Part shown: positions 26,116-35,800 of the stretch, piece by piece
How positions within the stretch are numbered: the first letter of the stretch is position 1
Layout of the letters: each line of letters opens with the position of its first letter
Source: Clostridia bacterium
GTDB lineage: Bacteria; Bacillota; Clostridia; Monoglobales; Monoglobaceae
Assembly (NCBI GenBank): GCA_017546205.1
Contig: JAFYXJ010000014.1
Coordinates: forward strand, 28,851 to 92,850
Direction of reading: 5' to 3'
Length of the DNA: 64,000 bases
Notes under the pieces: model-generated
Database searches by the model: none
Told to the model about the DNA's origin: nothing
Seen by the model: the letters and a program-made list of their open reading frames with translations, nothing else
Program-made: the position numbers and the translations under genes

Positions 26116-26868
26116 ATGAGAAAGAAGATTATTGCAGGAAACTGGAAAATGAACAAAACTCCGTCCGAGGCAAAGGCTTTGGTTGCGGAAATGATTGATA
26201 AAGTAGCAAATGCTGCATGTGACGTTGTGGTATGTCCTACCGCAATTTGTATTCCTGGTGTACTGGACGCTGTTCAGGGCAGCAACATCAAGGTTGGTGC
26301 ACAGAATGTTCACTTTAAAGAAAGCGGTGCCTATACCGGCGAGCTGGCAGGTAATATGTTGAAGGAAATCGGGGTAGACTATGTTATCATTGGTCACTCT
26401 GAGCGCCGTCAGTATTTCGGTGAAACCGACGAGACTGTTAATCTGAGAACCAAAGCGGCAATTGCTGCAGGTGTTACTCCGATTGTTTGCGTGGGCGAGA
26501 GCCTTCTGGAGAGAGAGCAGGGTATCACTGCTGAAACTGTATGCCGCCAGACCAAGGTTGCATTCTTGGAAATCTCTGCAGACGATGCAAAAAATGTTGT
26601 GATTGCATATGAGCCGGTTTGGGCAATCGGTACCGGTAAAACTGCAACTGCAGATCAGGCAGATGAGGTTTGCGGCATTATCCGTGACACCATCAAAGAC
26701 CTTTATGGTGCTGAGGTTGCTGATGCAATTCGTATCCAGTACGGCGGCAGCATGAATGCGGCAAATGCAGAAGAACTCCTGGCAAAACCCAACATTGATG
26801 GCGGTCTGATTGGCGGCGCAAGCCTGAAAGCAGAGGACTTCTCTGTGATTGTTGCTGCTGCAAAATAA
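26116..26868 (+). CDS. tpiA: Triosephosphate isomerase
   Basis: Interconverts dihydroxyacetone phosphate and glyceraldehyde 3-phosphate. The 250-residue protein has the catalytic residues in place: Lys11 (AGNWKMNK), His94 (IIGHSERR) and Glu166 (AYEPVWAIGTG), plus the C-terminal phosphate-binding QYGGSMNA and GGLIGGAS. The start ATG 26116 is 7 nt behind AAAGGAAAAG; the open frame extends upstream to 26002 but covers the hairpins and lacks homology. gpmI follows 19 bp downstream. Confidence 0.98.
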   Translation: MRKKIIAGNWKMNKTPSEAKALVAEMIDKVANAACDVVVCPTAICIPGVLDAVQGSNIKVGAQNVHFKESGAYTGELAGNMLKEIGVDYVIIGHSERRQYFGETDETVNLRTKAAIAAGVTPIVCVGESLLEREQGITAETVCRQTKVAFLEISADDAKNVVIAYEPVWAIGTGKTATADQADEVCGIIRDTIKDLYGAEVADAIRIQYGGSMNAANAEELLAKPNIDGGLIGGASLKAEDFSVIVAAAK

Positions 26869-26887
26869 CCCGAAAAGGAAGAGACGG

Positions 26888-28414
26888 ATGAATAAAAAAC
26901 CTTATGCTTTGATTATTATGGATGGGTATGGTGTGAATGAACGGCACGAAGGAAATGCCATCTATTCTGCCAACACCCCCAACATGGACAGATATCTTGA
27001 GACCTGTCCCAATACCGTGATTCATGCATCCGGTATGGATGTAGGTCTTCCTGATGGTCAGATGGGCAACTCCGAGGTTGGACACACCAACATCGGTGCC
27101 GGAAGAATCGTGTATCAGGAATTGACCCGTATCACAAAATCCATTGACGACGGGGACTTTTTCAAAAACTCCACTTTGCTTGCGGCAATGGAAAATTGTA
27201 AAAAGAATGACAGTGCCCTGCACCTGATGGGATTGCTCTCCGACGGCGGTGTGCACAGCCATAACAAGCACCTTTACGGACTTTTGAAGATGGCAAAGGA
27301 AAACGGCATTGACAAGGTGCATGTGCATTGTTTCCTTGATGGCCGTGATGTTCCGCCCTCTTCCGGTGCAGACTTTGTAGAAGAACTGGTCAGCAAAGTC
27401 CGTGAAATCGGCGTGGGTGACATTGCAACTGTGATGGGAAGATACTACGCAATGGACCGTGACAACCGTTGGGAACGTGTGCAAAAAGCATACGATGCAA
27501 TGGTTCTGGGTCAGGGTAACACCTGCGACTCTGCGGTTACGGCAGTAAAAGCAAGTTACAACGAAGGTGTGACGGATGAATTTGTGATTCCTACTGTGAT
27601 CACCAAAGATGGTGTGCCCGCAGGCATGATTCAGGAAAAGGATTCCGTTGTATTCTTCAACTTCCGCCCTGACCGTGCAAGAGAGATTACCCGTACGCTG
27701 GTGGATCCGGACTTTAACGGATTTGACCGGAAGTATTTTGAAACCTGTTATGTTTGCATGACCCAGTATGATGCATCCATGCCCAATGTGGAGGTTGCAT
27801 TCAAACCGGAATCTTTGACCAACACCTTTGGCGAGTATATCAGCCGCAAGGGATTGCGCCAACTCCGGATTGCAGAAACTGAGAAATATGCACATGTTAC
27901 CTTCTTCTTTAATGGCGGTGTGGAGAATGTGTATGACGGCGAGGACAGAGCGCTGATCAATTCTCCCAAGGTTGCAACCTATGATTTGCAGCCGGAAATG
28001 AGTGCACCGGAAGTATGCGAAGAGGTAGTAAACCGCATCAAGAGCGGTGAGTATGATGTGATTGTACTCAACTTTGCAAACTGTGATATGGTTGGTCATA
28101 CCGGTGTATTTGATGCTGCTGTCAAAGCGGTGGAGACCGTTGACACCTGTCTTGGTAAGGTGGTAGACGCCATCGAAAGTATGGGCGGTGTGGCATTGAT
28201 TACTGCCGACCACGGAAACGCAGACCAGATGGTGGATTATGAAGACGGCGGTGCGTTTACCGCTCACACCACCAATGTGGTTCCGCTGGTATTGATTGGT
28301 AAGAATGACGCCAAATTAAAGACCGGACGTCTTGCAGATCTGGCACCTACTATGCTGGACTTGATGGGACTGGAGAAACCGGAAGAGATGACCGGCGAAA
28401 GCCTGCTTGGCTAA
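26888..28414 (+). CDS. gpmI: 2,3-bisphosphoglycerate-independent phosphoglycerate mutase
   Basis: Manganese-dependent mutase converting 3- to 2-phosphoglycerate. At 508 residues it is the standard length. It shows the metal-binding start IIMDGYGVNERHEGNA, the phosphorylated Ser62 in MGNSEVGHTNIG, FLDGRDVPP, FFNFRPDRAREIT, and the second metal site ADHGNAD with TAHTTN. The start ATG 26888 has GAAGAGACGG upstream. The operon pgk-tpiA-gpmI lacks gap and eno, which must lie elsewhere. Confidence 0.98.
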   Translation: MNKKPYALIIMDGYGVNERHEGNAIYSANTPNMDRYLETCPNTVIHASGMDVGLPDGQMGNSEVGHTNIGAGRIVYQELTRITKSIDDGDFFKNSTLLAAMENCKKNDSALHLMGLLSDGGVHSHNKHLYGLLKMAKENGIDKVHVHCFLDGRDVPPSSGADFVEELVSKVREIGVGDIATVMGRYYAMDRDNRWERVQKAYDAMVLGQGNTCDSAVTAVKASYNEGVTDEFVIPTVITKDGVPAGMIQEKDSVVFFNFRPDRAREITRTLVDPDFNGFDRKYFETCYVCMTQYDASMPNVEVAFKPESLTNTFGEYISRKGLRQLRIAETEKYAHVTFFFNGGVENVYDGEDRALINSPKVATYDLQPEMSAPEVCEEVVNRIKSGEYDVIVLNFANCDMVGHTGVFDAAVKAVETVDTCLGKVVDAIESMGGVALITADHGNADQMVDYEDGGAFTAHTTNVVPLVLIGKNDAKLKTGRLADLAPTMLDLMGLEKPEEMTGESLLG

Positions 28415-28428
28415 AAAATGAAAATTTG

Positions 28429-28460
28429 CACCCTGAACTGTATGGTTCGGGGTGTTTTTT
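28429..28460 (+). terminator. Terminator of the glycolytic operon
   Basis: 10-bp stem CACCCTGAAC / GTTCGGGGTG (28429-28438 with 28445-28454, one G-T pair) followed by six T. Confidence 0.9.
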
Positions 28461-28470
28461 CATAAAAACC

Positions 28471-28499
28471 TTGTGTGGATGGAAAAGTTGTGATATAAT
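28471..28499 (+). promoter_or_regulatory. Promoter for the radical SAM-der-plsY-gpsA operon
   Basis: TTGTGT (28471-28476) and TATAAT (28494-28499), spacer 17 bp, directly downstream of the gpmI terminator. Confidence 0.75.
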
Positions 28500-28563
28500 A
28501 ATTTTAATTTATCAGGAAAAGGTAGCGAGACTGATTGATACAAACAAAAAGGAGGTGGCAGAG

Positions 28564-29835
28564 ATGGTGCGTATTGCATCGGTGGATTCCGGTAGTCTGG
28601 CGGAAGAGGCAGGCATTCAGGTAGGAGATGAACTCCTTGCGGTAAACGGAACTGAAATTCATGATTATCTGGATTACATGTATGCATCTTGTCAGGAAGA
28701 GGCAGAACTGTTGTTGAAAGACAGAGTGGTGACCATTCTCAACGAAGATTATATGCCGTTGGGTATCGGTTTTGAAAGTCTTTTGATTGATGAACCCCGT
28801 TCCTGTCATAACAAATGCATTTTTTGCTTTATTGACCAACTGCCCCGAGGCATGCGGGAAACCTGCTACTTCAAAGACGATGACTACCGACTTTCCTTTT
28901 TGCAGGGGAATTATGTCAGCCTGACCAACATGACTCAGGCGGATGTGGATCGTATCATCCGATATCATCTTCCCCGTATTAACATTTCGGTGCATACTAT
29001 GAGCCCTGACCTCCGCGTGAAGATGCTTCACAACAAGCGGGCGGGAGAAGTGCTGGATTACCTGCGCCAGTTTACAGAATCAGGTCTTTTGGTGAATGCT
29101 CAGATTGTGCTTTGCCCGGATTGGAATGACGGAGAGGAACTGGATTTCACCCTACAGAAATTAGGTGAACTTGGAGAAAATATCGAAAGTATCTCAGTGG
29201 TTCCGGTAGGTATGACCGACCATCGGGAGGGGTTGGAAACGCTACGGGGATTTGATAAGGAAAGTTCCCATCAGGTACTCAATCAGTTGGAACGGTGGCA
29301 ACAGAAGTTTCTGGACACCTTGGGCACCCGTCTGGTTTATGCCGGTGATGAATTTTACCTAATGGCAGAACTGCCCTTTCCGGATTACGAGGCGTATGAG
29401 GATTTTCCCCAGATAGAAAACGGAGTGGGGCTGTGTGCCTCTCTTCTTTGGGAGTTTGAGCAGGCACTTTCAGATACCAGAAAACGCCGGCCTAAAAAGA
29501 AAAAGACTATGGCGACCGGAAAAAGTGTGTACCCGTTCATGCAAACATTGATTGGGAATCTGGAGGGTGACCGGATTGGGATTTATCCCATTGAAAATCG
29601 GTTCTTTGGTGAGAAAATCACGGTGACCGGATTGATTACCGGACAAGACCTGATTGCCCAGTTGCAAGGAAAAGAACTGGGAGAGGAACTGTTAATTTCC
29701 TCTGCTATGCTTCGGCATGACGGGGACATGTTTTTGGATAATACCACCTTGGAAGAGGTGGAAAAAGTGTTAGGCATCAAAGTGAGAACGGTCAGAAATG
29801 ACGGGTATGAACTTTTAGACGCATTGTTAAAGTAA
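28564..29835 (+). CDS. PDZ-radical SAM-DUF512 protein
   Basis: A 423-residue protein of the clostridial/cyanobacterial DUF512 family, function unknown. It begins with a PDZ-like domain (about residues 1-70, AGIQVGDELLAVNG), then a radical SAM-type cysteine motif CxxxCxxC at Cys81, Cys85 and Cys88 (CHNKCIFCF). The middle includes NISVHTMSPDLRVKML, and the C-terminal DUF512 region contains the FYLMAELPFPDYEAYEDFPQ segment. I chose ATG 28564, 8 nt after GGAGG. It is 13 bp upstream of der, as in many Clostridia, which hints at a ribosome-related role (inference). Confidence 0.9.
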   Translation: MVRIASVDSGSLAEEAGIQVGDELLAVNGTEIHDYLDYMYASCQEEAELLLKDRVVTILNEDYMPLGIGFESLLIDEPRSCHNKCIFCFIDQLPRGMRETCYFKDDDYRLSFLQGNYVSLTNMTQADVDRIIRYHLPRINISVHTMSPDLRVKMLHNKRAGEVLDYLRQFTESGLLVNAQIVLCPDWNDGEELDFTLQKLGELGENIESISVVPVGMTDHREGLETLRGFDKESSHQVLNQLERWQQKFLDTLGTRLVYAGDEFYLMAELPFPDYEAYEDFPQIENGVGLCASLLWEFEQALSDTRKRRPKKKKTMATGKSVYPFMQTLIGNLEGDRIGIYPIENRFFGEKITVTGLITGQDLIAQLQGKELGEELLISSAMLRHDGDMFLDNTTLEEVEKVLGIKVRTVRNDGYELLDALLK

Positions 29836-29848
29836 AAGGAGTGGTAGG

Positions 29849-31174
29849 ATGAAACCGGTTATTGCAGTAGTGGGACGGCCCAATGTGGGGAAATCCACGT
29901 TATTTAATAAAATTGCAGGACAGCGCATATCCATTGTAGAAGATACACCGGGGGTAACACGGGATCGTATTTATGCTGAGGCAGAATGGTGCGGACGGGA
30001 GTTTACCATGATTGACACCGGCGGTATTGAGCCGGACAGCAAGGATATTATTCTCTCCCAGATGCGGGAACAAGCCAATATGGCAATTGACATGGCGGAT
30101 GTTATCCTGTTTATGGTGAATGTGAAAGAGGGAATGACCGCCGCTGATAAAGAGGTTGCGGCAATGCTCCAGAAATGTGGAAGACCGGTCCTTCTGGTGT
30201 GCAACAAGGTAGACAATCCGGGGAATCCCCCCATGGAAATGTATGAATTTTATAATCTGGGCATCGGGGAGCCGTTTCCCGTCTCATCCATTCACGGATT
30301 GGGTGTGGGAGACTTGTTGGATGAAGTAGTTTCCTATTTTCCACCGGCGGAGGAAACCGAAGAAGAGGAATCGGTGATTCATGTTGCGGTGGTTGGAAAA
30401 CCCAATGCGGGAAAATCTTCTTTGATTAACCGGATTTTAGGAGAAACCCGTGTGATTGTCAGCGATGTTGCGGGAACCACTCGTGATGCCATTGACAGCA
30501 GTTATGAAAAAGATGGACAAAAGTATGTATTTATTGATACTGCCGGTATGAGAAAACGGGGCAAGATTGATGAAAATGTAGAACGTTACAGCGTTGCCCG
30601 TGCGTTGGGTGCGGTGGACAGAGCCGATGTTTGTCTGATTCTGATTGATGCCACCGAAGGAATTACTGAGCAGGACACCAAGATTGCAGGCTATGTGCAT
30701 GATCAGGGTAAGGCAAGTATTGTTGTGGTGAACAAGTGGGATTTGGTGGAGAAAGAAACCAATACCATGAAAAACTTCCGTGACAGAGTCAAAGAGGGTT
30801 TGAATTTTATGATGTATGCCCCCTCAATGTATATTTCTGCAAAGACGGGACAGCGTGTGGATGGTCTGTTTGAGGGAATTCAGGCAGTGTTGCAGGAAAA
30901 CAGCAAGCGGATTTCCACCGGACTTTTGAATGATGTTATCAATGAGGCAATTGCCATGGTACAACCGCCGTCAGACAAGGGAAAACGGCTGAAGATATAC
31001 TATGCAACCCAGGCGGGGGTGAAACCTCCTACCTTTGTTCTGTTTGTCAACAATGCAGAGCTGGCGCATTACTCATATATTCGGTATCTGGAAAACCAAC
31101 TACGTGCCAAATTTGGGTTTGAAGGAACACCCATCAAGTTTATTGTTCGGGAGAAAAATAAGAAGGATTCATAA
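29849..31174 (+). CDS. der: Der (EngA), ribosome assembly GTPase
   Basis: Double GTPase required for 50S subunit maturation. The 441 residues comprise two G domains and a C-terminal KH-like domain. The first has P-loop GRPNVGKST near residue 8, DTPG-type switch and NKVD; the second has GKPNAGKSS near residue 183, DTAGMRKRG and NKWD. The KH-like domain (about 355-435) ends in EGTPIKFIVREKNKK. Start ATG 29849 behind AAAAGGAGTGG. plsY begins 14 bp downstream. Confidence 0.98.
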   Translation: MKPVIAVVGRPNVGKSTLFNKIAGQRISIVEDTPGVTRDRIYAEAEWCGREFTMIDTGGIEPDSKDIILSQMREQANMAIDMADVILFMVNVKEGMTAADKEVAAMLQKCGRPVLLVCNKVDNPGNPPMEMYEFYNLGIGEPFPVSSIHGLGVGDLLDEVVSYFPPAEETEEEESVIHVAVVGKPNAGKSSLINRILGETRVIVSDVAGTTRDAIDSSYEKDGQKYVFIDTAGMRKRGKIDENVERYSVARALGAVDRADVCLILIDATEGITEQDTKIAGYVHDQGKASIVVVNKWDLVEKETNTMKNFRDRVKEGLNFMMYAPSMYISAKTGQRVDGLFEGIQAVLQENSKRISTGLLNDVINEAIAMVQPPSDKGKRLKIYYATQAGVKPPTFVLFVNNAELAHYSYIRYLENQLRAKFGFEGTPIKFIVREKNKKDS

Positions 31175-31188
31175 AAAGGAGAATGGCA

Positions 31189-31818
31189 ATGGAATGGATT
31201 TGGATTTTAACGGCTACCATTTTGGCGTACCTGATCGGGAGTATCAGTACGGCAATTCTGGTTGGAAGATTGATTGCAGGTGAGGATATCCGCAGTCACG
31301 GAAGCGGGAATGCCGGTGCAACCAACGCGCTGAGAACTTACGGAAAAAAAGCGGCGCTTCTGGTACTTTTGGGAGATGTGCTCAAAGCCGTGGTTGCCGT
31401 CGGTGTTGCGTACCTTATACGGACGCTTGCGGATGTGGATGAAGAACTGTGGCGGCCCATGTTGTATCTGGCAACATTAGGAGCTGTGTTGGGTCATAAT
31501 TTTCCGGTGTATTTTCAGTTCCGTGGTGGAAAAGGAGTACTGGTTTCTACCGTTTCTATTTTGTTTGTAGACTGGAGAATTGGTCTTTTGGTTATCGCTA
31601 TTGCTCTTTTGACTATGGTGATCTGGAGGTTTGTCTCTTTGGGAAGTATGCTGGGAGCAGTTTCGTACTTGGTATTGAGTCTTTGCTTTCATTGGGGAGA
31701 CTGGCTTTTGTTGTTGCAAGCGGTTCTTCTTTCCGGATTGCTGATTTATATGCACAGAACCAACATCAAACGGTTGCTCAGCGGTACCGAGAGTAAACTG
31801 GGACAGAAAAAGAACTAG
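31189..31818 (+). CDS. plsY: PlsY, acyl-phosphate:glycerol-3-phosphate acyltransferase
   Basis: Membrane enzyme making lysophosphatidic acid from acyl-phosphate and glycerol 3-phosphate. The 209-residue protein has about five membrane segments and the three cytoplasmic-loop motifs: SHGSGNAGATNALR, GHNFPVYFQFRGGKGV and the later GS-containing loop. I prefer ATG 31189, 7 nt after AAAGGAG, to ATG 31183, which is too close to it. Adjacent gpsA supplies its substrate glycerol 3-phosphate. Confidence 0.95.
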   Translation: MEWIWILTATILAYLIGSISTAILVGRLIAGEDIRSHGSGNAGATNALRTYGKKAALLVLLGDVLKAVVAVGVAYLIRTLADVDEELWRPMLYLATLGAVLGHNFPVYFQFRGGKGVLVSTVSILFVDWRIGLLVIAIALLTMVIWRFVSLGSMLGAVSYLVLSLCFHWGDWLLLLQAVLLSGLLIYMHRTNIKRLLSGTESKLGQKKN

Positions 31819-31832
31819 GAGGAGTCCGCATT

Positions 31833-32846
31833 ATGGCAAAAGTAAGCGTAATAGGTTCCGGTAGCTGGGGTACGGCTGTTGCAGTCATGCTTGCGGAAAA
31901 CGGTCATCAGGTGACCCTTTGGTCATATTTTCAGGAAGAAAGCGAGAATCTGCGCATTCACAAGGAAAATCAGGCATTTCTGCCCGGAGTCAGGATTCCG
32001 GATACTGTAAATTATACATGTAAGTTTGAGGATTGTGTGCCGGCAGATTTGGTGATTTGTGCATCTCCGTCTCATGCCATGCGAAAAATTGCACAAGGCT
32101 TAAAGTCGGTTCTGCCGGAGGGACAGATTGTTCTGAATATTTCCAAAGGATTGGAAGAAGACAGCCTGAAAACACTTTCTCAGGTATTGGAGGAGGAACT
32201 CCCTCATTGCCGGATTGCGGTTATGTCGGGACCCAGCCATGCGGAAGAGGTTTCCAGACGGATGCCCACCACCAATGTGGTTGCAGCAGAAACAGAGGAA
32301 ATTGCCAATCGTATTCAGGATATTGTTATGAATGAACGATTCCGGATTTATACCAACCCTGATATTCTTGGCGTGGAACTGGGAGGTTCTTTGAAAAATG
32401 TCATTGCGTTATGCGCAGGCGTGCTGGACGGATTGGGCCTTGGGGATAACACCAAGGCGGCACTGATTACCCGTGGCATTGTGGAAATGGCGCGTTTGGG
32501 CGTTGCCATGGGTGCCAGAGAAGAGACTTTTCACGGGCTTTCCGGTATGGGGGATTTGATTGTAACCTGTACCAGTATGCATTCCAGAAACCGCCGTGCA
32601 GGTATTCTGATAGGACAGGGAAAAACGGTAGAGGAAGCACAGCAGGAGGTAAAAATGGTGGTGGAGGGTGTAAAATCCTGTCGTGCCGCTTTTGCCTTGG
32701 CAAAAAAAATGGGTGTGGAAATGCCTATCGTGGAACAGGCGTATCAGGTGTTGTTCCAGAACCTTTCTCCCAAAGATGCCATCAGTAACCTGATGCTTCG
32801 GGAAAAGAAACACGAAAGTGAGCAAGCGTTCTTAACAAAAGATTAG
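31833..32846 (+). CDS. gpsA: Glycerol-3-phosphate dehydrogenase [NAD(P)+]
   Basis: Reduces dihydroxyacetone phosphate to sn-glycerol 3-phosphate for phospholipid synthesis. The 337-residue protein has the N-terminal dinucleotide motif VIGSGSWGTAVA, the SGPSHAEEV segment, the catalytic lysine region GGSLKNVIALCAG and the substrate-binding NTKAALITRG near residue 210. The SD is AGGAGG. With plsY it forms the first steps of glycerolipid synthesis; it overlaps neither neighbour. Confidence 0.97.
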   Translation: MAKVSVIGSGSWGTAVAVMLAENGHQVTLWSYFQEESENLRIHKENQAFLPGVRIPDTVNYTCKFEDCVPADLVICASPSHAMRKIAQGLKSVLPEGQIVLNISKGLEEDSLKTLSQVLEEELPHCRIAVMSGPSHAEEVSRRMPTTNVVAAETEEIANRIQDIVMNERFRIYTNPDILGVELGGSLKNVIALCAGVLDGLGLGDNTKAALITRGIVEMARLGVAMGAREETFHGLSGMGDLIVTCTSMHSRNRRAGILIGQGKTVEEAQQEVKMVVEGVKSCRAAFALAKKMGVEMPIVEQAYQVLFQNLSPKDAISNLMLREKKHESEQAFLTKD

Positions 32847-32864
32847 AAAAGAGGCATCTCAAGT

Positions 32865-35800
32865 ATGAAAAACAAAAAATCTGTCATTATTTTAATGCTG
32901 CTGGTAACAGCAGCATTCCTTTCTTTTTCGGTCTATGCTACGGAGTCAAATGAAATTGTAACGGGCATGTATGAACAGTTGGAATATACTCTGGTAGGAG
33001 AAGAGATTACCATTACCGGCTGTGATGTAGATGTAACTGGAGATATTACGATTCCAGGTTTTATTCAGATAGGAGAAGATAGTTACCCGGTCACTGCAAT
33101 TGCTAAGTCCGCATTTTATCAACAGACGGGAATCACTGGGATTTCTATGCAGAGTGGTATTACAAAAATTGGTGAAAACGCTTTTGAGGGATGTACTCGC
33201 CTAAGCTGGATTGGGTTTCCGGAGACAGGGCTTACAGAGATTCCTGCATATCTGTGTTATGGCTGTGAAAACCTTCGGACAATTTCCATACCCCATGATG
33301 TACAAGTGATTGGAGATAGAGCTTTTGCTTATTGTAATCTTACGGAAGTTTATGTTCCCAAAAGTTTGAAGATAATTGGCTATGGGGCATTTGAATCTTA
33401 TAGCAATAAAAGGAATGTCTATATTGAGGATTTGGAGGCATGGTGTCTTATTGAGCATGGAGATGCCTATTCCAATCCTTTGAACAGCCTTGCCAAGCCT
33501 GCGCATGGAACTTTGTGGCTGGATGGAGAGGTTGTACGGGAACTGATGATTCCCTGCACAGAGGCTATCACTAAAATCGGGCAGGGGGCGTTTGCCGGTT
33601 GCGGAAGCATCGTTGCGGTAACCGTACCGGATACTGTTTCTGTGATTGAATCGTCTGCGTTTTCGGATTGTTGGAGGTTGCAACAGATACGCATAGAGGG
33701 GGAATTGTCCCAAATCGGATATAGTGCTTTTTTAGGATGTTCCTCGTTATCGTCTATAGAAATTCCGGCAGGTGTCAGTAAGATTGAAAGCAGTACATTT
33801 GGGGAATGTACTTCACTGACATCTGTACTGATTCCGTCGAGTGTAACAGAAATTGAGGCCTCCGCTTTTTCAGGTTGCAGTTCTCTTTCGATGATTACGA
33901 TTCCGAAAGGAGTGACTAAAATTGGGTATTCTGCTTTTCAAAGGTGTTCCTCTCTTACAGAGATTACCATTCCTGTATCAGTCACGGAAATTGGAGCATA
34001 TGCATTTTACAAATGTGATAGCTTACAGGAACTCTATATCGACGAAGGCGTGACGCACATAGGGGAAGGCGCATTTGGAAATTGCACCGCTTTGACTTCT
34101 GTAACCATTCCCAAAAGTGTAATCTATATGGAGGAATACCTGTTTAAGGGATGTTCTGGAATATATAGGATTTACGCTCCGGTTTCGTGGAAGGACAAGG
34201 GGAACTTATGGTCATATTCTATGGATGCAAAGGTCCGGTACTATTGCACGATTACTTATACTGGGAAGTATGAGGATATCGACACGGTGCTTTATGGTGA
34301 GGACGCGAAATTACCGGTACTACAGGGCTCGGTAAGTGAGCATTATGCCTTTGTCAATCAGACGAAACAAAGGAAATGGGATGGCAAAGATGTCACGGAA
34401 GATATGAATATTTTGGTGCATATAGAAACAAACCGATATACCGTATACTATCAGGGAGATTACAATAAAGCAGAGACTGTGTGGCATGGAGAAACCATCA
34501 GTTTGCCGGAAAATCCGGAAGGCGGGCGGTATGTTTTCCTTGTAGATGGGGAACCGTGGAGCGGGGGAAAAATCACCGGTGATGTCACGGTTGAAGTTTC
34601 TACCATATGGAATATTTATACGGTGACTTATGTTGGAGAGTACGAGGGAACAGCAGAAGTCAAACATGGTGACGACGTTTATTTTCCGGGAAGCCCGACT
34701 GGATATACATATATATTTACCGTAGATGGTGAGGTATGGGATGGCAATGGGGTGACAAAAGATACCATAGTCACCGTCACGAAAATACTTAATACCTATA
34801 CCATAACCTATGTGGGCGATTACAGTGGACGCGATACAGTGACCCATGGAGAGAGTGCAGTGCTTCCTGAAAGTCCTGTGGGATATACTTATATTTTTAC
34901 AGTAGATGGAAGTCCATGGAACGGGGAGAAAATTTACCACAATATAACGGTGAGAGTTACCAAGAAGGTTAATACCTATACGGTAACTTTTGTTGGAGAT
35001 TATAGTGGAAGTGTTTCGGTACCTTATGGCGGATACGTTATAATTCCCCCAAATCCAACCTATTGTACCTATACCTTTATGGTAGACGGAAAGGTGTGGG
35101 ACGGGAGAGATATAACGGATCATGTGACAGTGACAGTAATCAGAACCATCAATACCTATACCGTGACTTATGTCGGAGATTATACTGGAACAGATACCGT
35201 AACCCATGGGGGAAGCGTAGTCCTTCCTTCCAATCCCATTGGGTATATTTATGTATTTACTGTAGGCGGAAAGCAGTGGGATGGCAAACAGATTACGGAC
35301 GATGTAACAGTAACTGTAACTAAAAACAATAGAATCTGTACGGTTACCTATGTTGGAGACTATACCGGAAGAGATACAACAGTTTATGGAGGAGGTGTGG
35401 TTTTCCCTCCCGATCCAATCGGTTATACCTATACCTTTATGGTAGACGGTAAGGCGTGGGACGGCAATAATATTACAGGGGATATAACAGTGACGGTAAT
35501 CAGAACCATCAATACCTATACCGTGACTTATGTTGGAGATTATACCGGAACAGATACCGTAATTCATGGGGGAAGTGTCAGTCTGCCGGAAAATCCGGAG
35601 GGTTATACCTATATGTTTACCGCAGATGGAAGGATGTGGGATGGCAGTAACATTACAGGAAACGTGATGGTAACGGTCACAAAAACTCCCAATCGCTATA
35701 CCATAACTTACAAAGGCGCATATACAGGGAAAAGTACAGCCTTGTATGGAGAAAAGGTAGAATTGCCGGTGCCTCCGGCTGGGTATGTATATACTTATAC

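Noticed and set aside
26693..28267. A 524-codon minus-strand open frame opposite gpmI.
   Set aside because: Antisense shadow of a strongly biased gene; no family signature and no start signal.
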